From an uncultured Clostridia bacterium (lineage in GTDB: Bacteria; Bacillota; Clostridia; UBA1381): a stretch of DNA of 64,000 nt. The stretch spans positions 166,047-230,046 of the forward strand of contig CAKSDE010000002.1 of assembly GCA_934444735.1 (NCBI GenBank), written 5' to 3'. Under the pieces are notes generated by a model, which saw only the letters and a list, made by a program, of their open reading frames with translations, was not told the origin of the DNA and searched no databases. Made by a program: the position numbers and the translations under genes. Shown here one piece after another: positions 1 through 10,048 of this stretch (positions are counted from its first letter, which is position 1; the number at the start of each line of letters is the position of its first letter).

Positions 1-2421
1 TATACCGTTGTGGGTGCATCTTCATCGGGCGGTGTTTCGTTCTATGCGATTGACGTAAATCCCGAAAAGAAGATTGCTAATATTTCATTTGTGAACAATG
101 CAAGCAATTCGATGAACGTGTTTGCAATCGGCGGAACGGCAATGTCAAATGCTGAGCTGCAGGCAGCTGTTTCGGAAGCAGAAAAGATTACAGATGTAAC
201 TGCCGATAACGTTTCAACTATTGTTACCGCTAAAAATTATGCCCAAGAGCTTATAGACAGAAATGTTGCAATCGAAAGCGATTTTGCTGCATTGAATGAA
301 CTTTACAAACAAGCTGAATGGTATCTGCAGGGAAAAGACTCGGAGCAGAACATGATAGATATCAGCGATAAGCTTAATATGGATATGCTGGCACCTGTCG
401 GATCACATGTTGCAGAGGCTTGGCAGGACGGCTTTACTTCAACAAAGGCAGAATGGTGGACAAGCACACCGACAAATTTTGGTGACAGAATCGGTACAAG
501 CACATATGCAAACGGTGTAAGAACTGTTGACGAGTATGTATATACTCTTAATGATGACGGAGAAACATATTCATTTGTTAAGTCAGGTAAGACTGTAGAC
601 TTTGCAACTCCTGAGGACAGATTGCAGGCAGGAGTTAAAGATGCGATTTACTTAAAGGGCATTGCTCAAGGGGGAGAAAGCGTTACAGTTGCGGCATCGG
701 GCGAAAGAATGAATAAGCTCTACATTATGTGGGACGCAACAGGCTCAAGCCAGAATCCGAGCGTACAGGTAAATTATGCGGACGGAACAAGCGAGACAAC
801 TAAAATATATATAGGTGGTCCGGGCTGGACAATTGCTCAGACAAATCTTTTGAATACACGTACATATCCGACTCTTGCAGGTGCTGTATGGTTAGGATAT
901 GCAAATCACTCGGCTGTTAAGGTAAATGAGAGCGATGAATATTATACGGTAAAGCACAATGGGGATAAATACGGTGCTATAAATGTATTCGGAATTGATC
1001 TTGACCCGACAAAGAAGGTATCGTCATATGTTTTGATCCCGGACGCAAATTATGTAACAGCTGTTTATGCAATGACAGAGGTTCCTTTGACAAATGATGA
1101 GATGAAGGCGGTTATCAAAGAGGTGTCGAATCTTGCATACGTATCGACTGAGGCTGACGCCGAATTGGTAAGAAAAGCAGCCGTATTTGCAGATGAACTC
1201 AATGCAAGACATTCTGTTAAGGCAGAGGATAATGCATGGATTGAAAAGCTTGTTGAACAGGCTGCGGCACAGGAGAAGATATATGCCGATATTTCGGGTG
1301 TTGCAAACAGTGATCTTATGATCAGCACAAAAGACGGCGAGAATACACGAGGCGAGAACTACAGCGGACGTGATGATCTTCTTTATGCGGATATGCCGGA
1401 GAGCGTTACATTGGCAAAACCGGGAGATAGCGGATACAGCGATCCCGAAACAGGCGAAACATTCAAGCTTATTAATACCGCAAACGGCAATGATTCGGTG
1501 AAGATTGAAAAAGAAGGCAACGGTGCGACATTTGATATGGGCGCAAAGATGATTAAGCACGTAAGCTTTTTGGCAGACTGCGTTGAGGTTATAGATAACC
1601 AGACGGGCGCAACCGTAACGGCTGTTGTAAATTACACAGACGGAACAACAGAGGAGCTTACATCAAAGATTACACGCGGCGATACATGGTATGCGGGACA
1701 GTATTATGCAAATGTGCTCATAAAGTATGCGCATTATGACGAGGCAACAAATTCGTATGTTTTAGGAGCACTTACCGACAGACCGGATCTTACCGGCAGT
1801 TATATCACAGCGTTCGGATTTGATATTCCGGCTGTTAAGACTGTAAAATCAATTGAGCTGAAGTCGGCTGAAAACTACACATATTATGTTTTGGCAGAGA
1901 CAGTAACTCCGTATACAAATGATGAGCTGGTAGAAAAGCTCGGAGCATTTATGGATCTCGGAGTTGTTGATACAGACGGCGTAACTGCTGAAAATGCGGC
2001 AGATGTAATCAAGGGTGTAAACGTTATAGAAGAGCTCTATAACAGAAATTATTCCGAAATCGATTTGGACACCTTGAATGATTATATACTTATAAGAGAA
2101 AAGGCAGAATCATTTGATACACCGGCAGATGTTTTGAAATTCACTCCGGATATCGAATTGGGAACAAATACGGTTAAGGCAACGCTTAAGATGGTTAATA
2201 CTACCGCAAGCGATAAGCCGTATGTATTGATTATTGCAGCATACGATGCGAATAATCAGTTGGTAGGCGTAAGCGCTACAGAGCAAAAGACTTTAAAGAG
2301 TATGACATACTCGGATACCGACAGTGTGGAGATAAATATTCCGGCAAATGCCGCAAGCTATAAAGCTATGGTATGGGAAACAATTGCGGGAATGGTTCCG
2401 ATTGCGGTTATCGGTAAATAA
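1..2421 (+). CDS. Modular surface protein A1 (5' end outside window)
   Basis: The reading frame is open to the first base of the window, so the GTG at 10 is internal and the true start and signal peptide lie upstream. The visible 806 codons repeat one module: a beta-rich stretch containing a V-x-Y-x-D-G-T-x-E signature, an aromatic strand ending in a PLTNDEMK-like turn (near residues 361 and 636), then a helical linker of about 80 residues with a paired-Ala, RNA/RHS-type end. From about residue 714 a different immunoglobulin-like domain follows, ending around the AMVWETIAGMVPIA segment. It is a clear paralogue of the 1001-aa protein at 29160, which shows a signal peptide and three modules. 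The modules look carbohydrate-binding, but no catalytic motif is visible, so binding is inference. No SLH repeats are present, so attachment would need a partner. It opens the first A-E cassette, 78 bp upstream of B1. Confidence 0.8.
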   Translation, partial: YTVVGASSSGGVSFYAIDVNPEKKIANISFVNNASNSMNVFAIGGTAMSNAELQAAVSEAEKITDVTADNVSTIVTAKNYAQELIDRNVAIESDFAALNELYKQAEWYLQGKDSEQNMIDISDKLNMDMLAPVGSHVAEAWQDGFTSTKAEWWTSTPTNFGDRIGTSTYANGVRTVDEYVYTLNDDGETYSFVKSGKTVDFATPEDRLQAGVKDAIYLKGIAQGGESVTVAASGERMNKLYIMWDATGSSQNPSVQVNYADGTSETTKIYIGGPGWTIAQTNLLNTRTYPTLAGAVWLGYANHSAVKVNESDEYYTVKHNGDKYGAINVFGIDLDPTKKVSSYVLIPDANYVTAVYAMTEVPLTNDEMKAVIKEVSNLAYVSTEADAELVRKAAVFADELNARHSVKAEDNAWIEKLVEQAAAQEKIYADISGVANSDLMISTKDGENTRGENYSGRDDLLYADMPESVTLAKPGDSGYSDPETGETFKLINTANGNDSVKIEKEGNGATFDMGAKMIKHVSFLADCVEVIDNQTGATVTAVVNYTDGTTEELTSKITRGDTWYAGQYYANVLIKYAHYDEATNSYVLGALTDRPDLTGSYITAFGFDIPAVKTVKSIELKSAENYTYYVLAETVTPYTNDELVEKLGAFMDLGVVDTDGVTAENAADVIKGVNVIEELYNRNYSEIDLDTLNDYILIREKAESFDTPADVLKFTPDIELGTNTVKATLKMVNTTASDKPYVLIIAAYDANNQLVGVSATEQKTLKSMTYSDTDSVEINIPANAASYKAMVWETIAGMVPIAVIGK

Positions 2422-2428
2422 CAGATAG

Positions 2429-2459
2429 TTTTTGCGGGCGGATTTTCCGCCCGCAAAAA
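2429..2459 (+). other. Strong intercistronic hairpin between A1 and B1
   Basis: A perfect 14-bp inverted repeat (2429-2442 with 2446-2459) with a 3-nt loop begins 7 bases after the A1 stop. On the plus strand it is followed by an A-rich stretch, not a T-tract, so it does not look like a plain intrinsic terminator in the sense direction. It may stabilise or process the polycistronic mRNA. The A2-B2 junction has an unrelated hairpin at the same place. Confidence 0.6.
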
Positions 2460-2499
2460 TTAAAAAAACACTTTTTTGATGAAAGGAATGACTGAAATA

Positions 2500-5400
2500 A
2501 TGAAAAAAAGGCTGTCAGTTTGCATTGCATTTAGTTTAATGATGTCATTGACTCCGCAGTATATTGCCGGAGCAGAGACAAGCGAGCAGGTATATACTGA
2601 TTTATCGGCATATTTTAATGACGATCTGTTTTTGAAAACCGAAACAAAAGCAAATAACAAATATGATTTGCAGAAATGGTATTATGACGGGAGTAAGTAT
2701 GCGGATACGGTCAGCTTGGGTAATTTAACGTATAAGCTGTACGGTGATTTTGATACGAGAAAAAACGATGTTATTAAAGTGAATACAAACGACGTGACGG
2801 TAGATATGGACCCTTGCGCGGCAAAAACACTGAGTATGATGATTGTTGCCGGGGAGAGCGAAAAGACTGTTTCGGTCAAGGTGAATTATGAGGGGAATAT
2901 AAGCGAGAGTTATAATATCGCATTGTCAACGATGGAGGAGGAAACCGATACCAATGAGGGAATAAGCCCGATTATGGTGGTTAAAAGCGGTATAAGATAT
3001 AATCCGACAGTCATTGACAGCGCAAAGGTGTATCTGCACGATAATGTGCTGGATTTGTCGGCGAGCGTGAATAAGAATTTGAATGTGGAATCGGTGACAT
3101 TCCCGAAAGCGGATTTTGATTATTATGTTATGGCAATCACACGTGAAAAATTTTCCGAATCAGAGATAGAGGAGCAGACAAAAGAGGCGGTAAGAAAGCT
3201 TTTCGGAAAATATTCGGCACTTGATTTTGTAGAGCTTTCCGAAAAAAAGGACGGAGCAAGCATTTCGGAGGCACAGGAGCTTTACTCGGCGCTTTTAAAA
3301 CAGCAGGGGAAGATGGACGAGGCAAGCAAAGAGAATATAGAAAGAATAGAAAAGCTGATATCGGGCTCTGAATTATATGAAAACGCGAAGAACCTTAAAA
3401 AAGACATAGAGGATAATCTGGGCGATTATCCGAATGTTTCGGCGGATTTTGACGATTTGTCACAGACCGATCTTACAGATGAGGATTATCAAAAGCTTTT
3501 GGCGCTTGCTGCGGATTATGATGAGTATAACAAGATAGATCTTAAAAAGCTTTCGGATATAACGGAATTTTTCGGTGTTGCGGATAAAGTGGATGTTTCG
3601 CTGGATAAGGATAATGAAGAGAAGATAAGAACGCTTTTGTCGGCATATGAGAAAGCGGCGAAGAAGAGCGAGCTTATCGGAAAGATAGATCCGATTTACA
3701 ACATATATATAGGAAAAGATATTTCGGAAATTACCGAGAGGGATTTAAAAAAGCTTTCGGAGCTTATCGGGTATTTTGATGAAGCGGATTCTGACGGAAT
3801 CGTCCTTGGCGGATATGATAAGGCATATATAAAGCATTTGTATAACGATTATGAGAAATATCAGTCGAGTGAGGAAAAGCAGGCGATTGATGTAAGCAGA
3901 TATTATAATGTTGATGTTATCGCATCGGCGGGGGAGAGCGCATCAGCCGATACATGGTATGAATCCCCCGATAATATAAGCGGTGAGGGTATAAAAGCAG
4001 CAAGACACGGATATATGAGCGGTTATAATTCCGAAACGGGGATAATGACTCTGAAAGAATATGAATTTACCGAAAAGGTTACATATGATGAAAATACGGG
4101 AATAACCACAACAACATATCCGTTTACGGCAACGAAAACTGAAATTCCGTTCTATATTCCGGAAAAAGGTTTGGTAGGCGGTGTGTGCGATGCGATACTC
4201 TTAAAAAAAGGATCAAAAGAAACATATACATTTGATCTTGGCGGCGGATATACCGAGAAGGTGTATATGCTTGTAACAGCCGTAAATACCTGTAATATCG
4301 AGCCGGTGGTGACATACACCGATGGCACGAGCGAGACTTTTTCGGTATATGCAAATTCGACGGGGCAGACGGTTAATGCGATAAGAAATTCGGCAAAGAC
4401 ATATCCTGATATGGTAAGCTGTATTACGTCAGGTGACTATAAAAACTACAACAGAGCGGTAACAGGAATAATTTATGCCGAGAGCGGCAACACGACAAAC
4501 GGATTCTCGGTTTTTGCTATTAACACAAACGAAAATAAAGCAGTTAAAAATATAAAATTTGGCGCAACATCAAATGATTATATCCTTTTGGGACTTTCTC
4601 AAAAACCGTTGGGAAATGATAAGCTCATAAAAAGAGCAAAGGATATTTATGCAGAGGTTGTATCGGACGGAGAGATTGTTTCAAAGGATATAGAGAAGCT
4701 TTCGGAGCTTTCGGCTCTTTTGAAGGACGCTCAAAAAAGAGGACTCTATATAGACGGTGTTGACAGCGATGTGACAGCGGATATATTTGCGATGGTTTTG
4801 TCGGCAGAGGGAAGTATTTCAAGATACGACAAAGACACGGTACGGGCGCAGATTGATTTTTCGGTGCCGGTTGATAAGGATTCGGTATCGGGCGGAATAA
4901 GCGTTATGTGCGATTCAAAGGCAATTGACGGCTTTACATATGATTTGAGTGAAGATTCAAAAAAGCTTACAATCGATATTCCTGCCGACAGATACGGCAA
5001 TAAAGCGGTAAGTGTTGCAATCAGCGGAATAAAGAATAATCTTTATCCCGAATTTTCGCTGGTTTATCCGTATGAGCTTGAGTATGAGGTCCCCGAGTAT
5101 CTGACGATAGATTTTTCAAACCAAAATATTATGAAGATCACGAACAATTCGCAGGTGCCGCAGGAATATCTTGCGTACTCGACGGCGAAAGAGGGCGATA
5201 AGACGGTTATGGTTTCGACAGCTGCCGGAACAGTTGCGGCAGGAAGTACAACCGAAGCGTATCTGAGCACTATGCCGGGCGAGGAAAGAGATGTATACGC
5301 CGGAGTTCTTGACAAAAATACGATGAAACCGCTGGCAGAAACGGCATTTTCGGAAAAGACCGCGGAGCAGACACAGAAAACCGCGAATTACAAAGAACCA

Positions 5401-6990
5401 ATTCTTGATTTGGAGAAAAATACGGTAACAATACACGGAATTACTCCGTCACAAAAAGAGGGAAAAGCGGTTTCGGCAGCAATATATGATGCAACCGAAC
5501 GGCTTATGTATATCGGCGAGGTTTTAACAAATAAAGACGGCTATTTTGCATTGAATGTGCCGATAGATGAGAGCAGTATGCAGATTTCGGGGTATCTGAC
5601 AATCAAGCTCGGCGGAGATGATTTTGATGAGCTTGTTGAGATTAACGACTTATATTATCCGTTGGAGAGCACAAGACAGGAGTTTGTGAATAAACTGAAA
5701 AATGCAAAAGATCAGAGTGAGGTTTTGGAGCTTTTAAAAGATGCCGAACGTGAACTATCGATAAATTTTGCACCGTTTAAGGAAATTATGTCGGATAACG
5801 CAGCGGCAGAAAAGCTTGCGGCAAGAATATATGAAATAAGAAATGAGTTATCCGAAATTACCGCCTCAGACAGTGCGGCAAGCGAAAAGATAACAAAAGC
5901 ACAGACAATCATCAAGCAGCAGTCGGTATTGGCTTGCTTTGAGGAGAAAAAGACTGATACGGTAAGCACAAACGGCGAGCTTTTGTATGACGATATTATG
6001 AGCTACAGCTCAATTGACAAAAACGGTGTAACGCTTTATGCATTATATGGCGCAAATATTTCGGCGACAGGGAAAAATGCGGTGGTGCAGGAGCTTTCGG
6101 GCAAGGTATACGCTGCACCTGAGGCGCTGTTGAGTGATTTTGCAAAAGCAGTGATGCTTAACGCTTTGAAAAATCCGGCTCAAAGCGGCGTCGGACATGT
6201 GGCTAAGGCGCTTACAAAGGAAAATGCCGATTTGGTGGGCATGAATATAACAAAATACTTAAATCTTTCGGATACGTCCGATGCCGATAAGGCGATTGCA
6301 AACATGAACATCACAAAGCTTTCCGATGTGACCGATTATATTAACGGACTTCCCGACGGCAGCTATTCAAAACCGGGCGGCGGCAAATCATCATCGTCAT
6401 CTTCGGACAAATCTTCGGGCGTAACAATCGTTCCGACAACACCGGAAAATAATAACACGGAAAAGTCAAGATTTGACGATGTCGATAAATCTCACTGGGC
6501 ATATAAAGCGATAGAAGCACTTGCGGAAAAGAATATAATAAACGGTAAGTCGGAGAGGACTTTTGCTCCGAACGATGCTATAACAAGAGCAGAGTTTGTA
6601 AAGCTTTTATGCACCTTTAAGGGTATTGCGGCAGACGAAAATGAGCAGATTTTCGATGATGTGGATATAGACGCGTGGTATGCACCGTATGTTTTTGCGG
6701 CATATAAAAGCGGACTGGTAAGCGGTGTGAGCGATAAGCTGTTTGCACCGAAGAATACCATTTCAAGGCAGGATATATGTACCTTGCTTTACAGAGCGGA
6801 TAAATCGGAGTATAAGGGTGAGGCGGATTTTGCGGATAAAGAGCAGATCGCACCTTATGCAAAAGATGCGATAGGGTATTGTTATGAAAAGGGAATAGTA
6901 AAGGGCTTTTCGGATAATACATTCAGACCGGCTGCCGGTTGTACAAGAGCGCAGGCGGCGGCAATGATTTACAATTATATGATGAACTAA
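2500..6990 (+). CDS. SLH-anchored giant modular surface protein B1
   Basis: 1496 aa from ATG 2500; the earlier ATG at 2488 sits directly against the AAAGGA ribosome binding site, so 2500, which also begins a clean signal peptide (to about residue 27), is preferred. Order: beta domain; long acidic helical linkers (about residues 220-470); an A-type beta module ending in a PLGNDKLI turn; a second beta region around 770-950 with a NTMKPLAE strand; helical stretch; a domain at about 1172-1285 with NGVTLY and LTKENADLVG motifs that recurs in B2, D1 and D2; a Gly/Ser-rich spacer; three SLH repeats from about 1323 to the end (each with a TRAEF/SRQDI/TRAQA-type core). SLH repeats bind secondary cell-wall polymer, so this protein should sit on the wall. 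I infer a scaffold or glycan-binding role; no catalytic motif was recognised. The SLH-proximal domain family is unknown to me. Confidence 0.85.
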   Translation: MKKRLSVCIAFSLMMSLTPQYIAGAETSEQVYTDLSAYFNDDLFLKTETKANNKYDLQKWYYDGSKYADTVSLGNLTYKLYGDFDTRKNDVIKVNTNDVTVDMDPCAAKTLSMMIVAGESEKTVSVKVNYEGNISESYNIALSTMEEETDTNEGISPIMVVKSGIRYNPTVIDSAKVYLHDNVLDLSASVNKNLNVESVTFPKADFDYYVMAITREKFSESEIEEQTKEAVRKLFGKYSALDFVELSEKKDGASISEAQELYSALLKQQGKMDEASKENIERIEKLISGSELYENAKNLKKDIEDNLGDYPNVSADFDDLSQTDLTDEDYQKLLALAADYDEYNKIDLKKLSDITEFFGVADKVDVSLDKDNEEKIRTLLSAYEKAAKKSELIGKIDPIYNIYIGKDISEITERDLKKLSELIGYFDEADSDGIVLGGYDKAYIKHLYNDYEKYQSSEEKQAIDVSRYYNVDVIASAGESASADTWYESPDNISGEGIKAARHGYMSGYNSETGIMTLKEYEFTEKVTYDENTGITTTTYPFTATKTEIPFYIPEKGLVGGVCDAILLKKGSKETYTFDLGGGYTEKVYMLVTAVNTCNIEPVVTYTDGTSETFSVYANSTGQTVNAIRNSAKTYPDMVSCITSGDYKNYNRAVTGIIYAESGNTTNGFSVFAINTNENKAVKNIKFGATSNDYILLGLSQKPLGNDKLIKRAKDIYAEVVSDGEIVSKDIEKLSELSALLKDAQKRGLYIDGVDSDVTADIFAMVLSAEGSISRYDKDTVRAQIDFSVPVDKDSVSGGISVMCDSKAIDGFTYDLSEDSKKLTIDIPADRYGNKAVSVAISGIKNNLYPEFSLVYPYELEYEVPEYLTIDFSNQNIMKITNNSQVPQEYLAYSTAKEGDKTVMVSTAAGTVAAGSTTEAYLSTMPGEERDVYAGVLDKNTMKPLAETAFSEKTAEQTQKTANYKEPILDLEKNTVTIHGITPSQKEGKAVSAAIYDATERLMYIGEVLTNKDGYFALNVPIDESSMQISGYLTIKLGGDDFDELVEINDLYYPLESTRQEFVNKLKNAKDQSEVLELLKDAERELSINFAPFKEIMSDNAAAEKLAARIYEIRNELSEITASDSAASEKITKAQTIIKQQSVLACFEEKKTDTVSTNGELLYDDIMSYSSIDKNGVTLYALYGANISATGKNAVVQELSGKVYAAPEALLSDFAKAVMLNALKNPAQSGVGHVAKALTKENADLVGMNITKYLNLSDTSDADKAIANMNITKLSDVTDYINGLPDGSYSKPGGGKSSSSSSDKSSGVTIVPTTPENNNTEKSRFDDVDKSHWAYKAIEALAEKNIINGKSERTFAPNDAITRAEFVKLLCTFKGIAADENEQIFDDVDIDAWYAPYVFAAYKSGLVSGVSDKLFAPKNTISRQDICTLLYRADKSEYKGEADFADKEQIAPYAKDAIGYCYEKGIVKGFSDNTFRPAAGCTRAQAAAMIYNYMMN

Positions 6991-7000
6991 AGTACTGGTG

Positions 7001-7019
7001 TGCCGCAATTTTTGCGGCA
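7001..7019 (+). other. Hairpin between B1 and C1
   Basis: Perfect 8-bp stem (7001-7008 with 7012-7019) and 3-nt loop in the 43-bp gap, ending a few bases before the GGAG ribosome binding site of C1. There is no T-tract, so mRNA stability or translational tuning is more likely than termination. Confidence 0.5.
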
Positions 7020-7033
7020 GAATGGAGAATGAT

Positions 7034-10030
7034 ATGAAAAGACTGATTTCGTTTTTACTTTCGCTGAGCATGGCGGCGGTTTCGATAGTATCTGTCAATG
7101 CCGCAAAATTCAGCGATACAGAGGATTCGCAGGTGGTAGATGTTGTGACGGGATTGGGGCTTATGGAAGGCTATACCGACGGAACATTTCTTCCGGAGAG
7201 CAATATTACAAGAGCGGAGTTTGCCGAAATTATTGCAAAGGTTTATACATACGGCGCGGAAGATGACGCAGTTGCCGAATGGAAGAAGAACTTTTTTGAC
7301 GGTGTTTACGAAGATGAAACGGCGCTGATTCCGCCGGAGGAGATGAATAAAGAAACCTCCGACATCTATTCCGACGTGTTGGAGGGGAGCGATTCGTATG
7401 ATGCGATAAAGCTTGTTACACGCCGCGGAATTATGAAGGGTATCGGCGGCGGAGAATTTCTGCCCGACGGTAATCTGAGCGTAGAACAGGCATTAAAGGT
7501 AATCGTCACAATGATGGGATATGCAAAGTCGGCAGAGGCACAGGGAGGATACCCGAGCGGATACTTAGCTGTTGCGGCTGACTTGCGGCTTACTGATAAT
7601 GTCGGCGGAACAAGCTCATATGCGACGAGAATGGATCTTGCACAGATTTTTTACAATGCCTTGGATGTACCTGTGATGCAGTGGGGGATTGCAAGCGACG
7701 GAACGCCTTATTACGACACATACCAAGACGATACGTTCCTTACAAAGATACTTGATCTGGATCACACAAAGGGAAGAATGACAAGCGACGGCTATACCAC
7801 TCTTTCGGGTGAGGCAAAGACAGGCAAGAATAAGATCGTTGTAAATAATGTAAGCTATACTATAAATGACGGAGCGGAATATGTAAGAGATTATCTCGGA
7901 AGAGATGTAGAGGTATACTATTCCTTAGATGAGGACAGGGACGATTTTGTATACGTATGTTTAACCGGCAGAGATGAATCAGTTAAAATTGATATTTCCG
8001 AGTTTGAAAGATATTCGGGAGGTCAGTTTACGTATCTTCCGGCTGATGCAAAAAGAGAGAAAAATATTCAGACGGTAAACGCTCCGTTTGTTGTCAAAAA
8101 CGGCTCGGCACTTCCAGGCGCAGACGACACGGTGTTTGATTTTAATTACGGCACTGTTGAGGTTATAACCCCGGCAAAGGAGAGCAAAGCGGATTTATTT
8201 ATCGTAAGGAGCTGCCACAACTTTAATATTGAGCTTGTGGATAAGGCGAAGGAAGTAATTTATTCGCGTGCATCGCTTTTGGGAAATACAATAGACTTAA
8301 ACACCGATGAGAAAGATATATTTATATATGATTCGGCAGGTAACGTTACTTCAATCGATTCGCTTGCAAGCGGTGTTGTAACGACGGTTTACTACGGAGA
8401 GAAGAAGATCGAAATTTATATTTCGGATAAGACGGAGAGCAAATTTTATGTTCGCGCGGTGGGCTTGAACGATGATAACGAGTACGAGATAACGGGCGAA
8501 AAGGACAAATACGTTCTCTCTAAGGATTTTTGCGATATGAACCCGGGAACTTTGCCGAAAATCGGCAGCGTTTACAATTTGAAAATCGATATACTGGGTA
8601 ATATCGTTGATTTCAAAGAGGCGGCAGGAGAGATAACCGCGGCATTTATGAATGATGTGCGTATTGTCGAAGGCGAGGACGGAGCCGACGAGAAGGTACG
8701 TGTAAAGTACTTTGACATGACGACAAAGACGGTTAATACGGTATATCTTGCCGATAAAGTTAAAATCATGGCTGCGGACGATACGACCAAAACATACTCG
8801 ACCGAATCGGCGATAAATACCGTTACCGACGTTATTTATGACGCGATCTGCACAATGATCAATAATGTGAAAACAAAGACAGGCTCGATGTTCAGATATA
8901 AGATGAACGAGGAAGGCGAGATTACATGGATTGAGCTGCCGGGTATGCAGGAAAATTCACTGGACGACTCGTCAAGACTGGTGGAGATAAAGACAAGTTC
9001 AAATGTCGCAAACAACACGATGTATAACGGCTCAAACCTTTACGGCGGAACTGTTATTCTCAATTCAAATACAAAGATTTTGCAGTGCAACTATGCCTCG
9101 GACAAATTCGGCGAGGATTCGGGATATGAGATTATAACCAACAGATCCTTTAAAGAAGGCGGAAAATACGACATAAAAGCATATTCTACGGTGAAAAATT
9201 CACCTGTTGCGGAATTTGCAATATATACAAGCGATCCGACAAAATCTATCTCGACAGAGGCGCCGCAGACCTGTGCGGTTGTGGAAAAGATATACACGGC
9301 TTTGGACGAAAATGACGAAGTAAAGAATTATATGGTATTGGATTCGGGCGAATATGCCGTGGATTCGGACGTTATGGAGAAAGGAAACGTCGTAAATATG
9401 CAGGGTGCGTCAAGCTATAAGGACGCAAACGGAGTATCGCACGATTTTGAAGTCGGAAAAGGCGATATTATAAGATACGCTCTTGATACCGAAGGTGTAA
9501 TCAGTCAGATTCAGATTGTATATGATGCGGATGCAGACTACAGTGACGGTATTACAATAGGCGGAAAGCTTTACGACGGCTGGTCAAAACGCGGTAATCT
9601 TGCAGGGTGTATTGCAGGATATGACAGAGAAATATACAGTTTTTCAAATCCGTTCAGTGCATCAAGCAGTGCTTCGGGAAATTCATTCTCAGAGGATTCT
9701 TATGCATGGACCTACTATAACGGCAATATGAGAGTAATGCTCGGCTCGGTTGTAAGAACAGGCTCGGGGTATATAATAACAACTACGAGAAATCTGGCGG
9801 AAAATCCGGGAATTGTTGATATGGAGGGCGACGGCTACTACACAACCAATTTGTGGAACATGAGCACATTCAAGCTTGTTACCGTTTCCAAAAAATCGGT
9901 TGAAGTATCGACAGAAAATATAAATGCATTGAAAACCTATGCGGCTGTCGGAAAGGACTGCGACAGGGTATTTATTACAACAAGATTGGGAAATGTATAT
10001 AACGCTATAGTATACAGATACGACGACTAA
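7034..10030 (+). CDS. N-terminal SLH surface protein C1
   Basis: 998 aa from ATG 7034, chosen because GGAG lies 6 bases upstream and the next residues form a signal peptide (to about residue 23). Three SLH-type repeats occupy about residues 24-225 (cores ITRAEFAEII, LSVEQALKVI, ATRMDLAQIF). The remaining roughly 770 residues are beta-rich and belong to no family I can name; they contain several V-x-Y/D-x-G strands and a Ser-rich loop around residue 880. The placement of SLH at the N-terminus is opposite to B1, so B and C would present their bodies outward in opposite polarity. It lies between B1 and D1 with only 18 bp to D1, so co-transcription is likely. Paralogue: C2 at 36907. Its function beyond wall attachment is unknown; a structural or S-layer-like role is possible. 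Confidence 0.85.
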   Translation: MKRLISFLLSLSMAAVSIVSVNAAKFSDTEDSQVVDVVTGLGLMEGYTDGTFLPESNITRAEFAEIIAKVYTYGAEDDAVAEWKKNFFDGVYEDETALIPPEEMNKETSDIYSDVLEGSDSYDAIKLVTRRGIMKGIGGGEFLPDGNLSVEQALKVIVTMMGYAKSAEAQGGYPSGYLAVAADLRLTDNVGGTSSYATRMDLAQIFYNALDVPVMQWGIASDGTPYYDTYQDDTFLTKILDLDHTKGRMTSDGYTTLSGEAKTGKNKIVVNNVSYTINDGAEYVRDYLGRDVEVYYSLDEDRDDFVYVCLTGRDESVKIDISEFERYSGGQFTYLPADAKREKNIQTVNAPFVVKNGSALPGADDTVFDFNYGTVEVITPAKESKADLFIVRSCHNFNIELVDKAKEVIYSRASLLGNTIDLNTDEKDIFIYDSAGNVTSIDSLASGVVTTVYYGEKKIEIYISDKTESKFYVRAVGLNDDNEYEITGEKDKYVLSKDFCDMNPGTLPKIGSVYNLKIDILGNIVDFKEAAGEITAAFMNDVRIVEGEDGADEKVRVKYFDMTTKTVNTVYLADKVKIMAADDTTKTYSTESAINTVTDVIYDAICTMINNVKTKTGSMFRYKMNEEGEITWIELPGMQENSLDDSSRLVEIKTSSNVANNTMYNGSNLYGGTVILNSNTKILQCNYASDKFGEDSGYEIITNRSFKEGGKYDIKAYSTVKNSPVAEFAIYTSDPTKSISTEAPQTCAVVEKIYTALDENDEVKNYMVLDSGEYAVDSDVMEKGNVVNMQGASSYKDANGVSHDFEVGKGDIIRYALDTEGVISQIQIVYDADADYSDGITIGGKLYDGWSKRGNLAGCIAGYDREIYSFSNPFSASSSASGNSFSEDSYAWTYYNGNMRVMLGSVVRTGSGYIITTTRNLAENPGIVDMEGDGYYTTNLWNMSTFKLVTVSKKSVEVSTENINALKTYAAVGKDCDRVFITTRLGNVYNAIVYRYDD

Positions 10031-10048
10031 GACCGGAGGTGATTTTAA

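Noticed and set aside
10..12. GTG as the start of the first gene
   Set aside because: The frame is open to base 1, no ribosome binding site is seen, and the paralogue A2 has about 200 more N-terminal residues with a signal peptide.
1024..1560. Long minus-strand open frame inside A1
   Set aside because: Low-complexity Cys/Ile-rich translation with no ribosome binding site, opposite a well-supported gene. The same type of shadow occurs opposite most large genes (for example 36922-37623, 43788-44369, 48745-49506).
2429..2459. Intrinsic terminator after A1
   Set aside because: The stem is strong but followed by A-rich, not T-rich, sequence on the sense strand. B1 shows no promoter of its own, so it was listed only as a hairpin.
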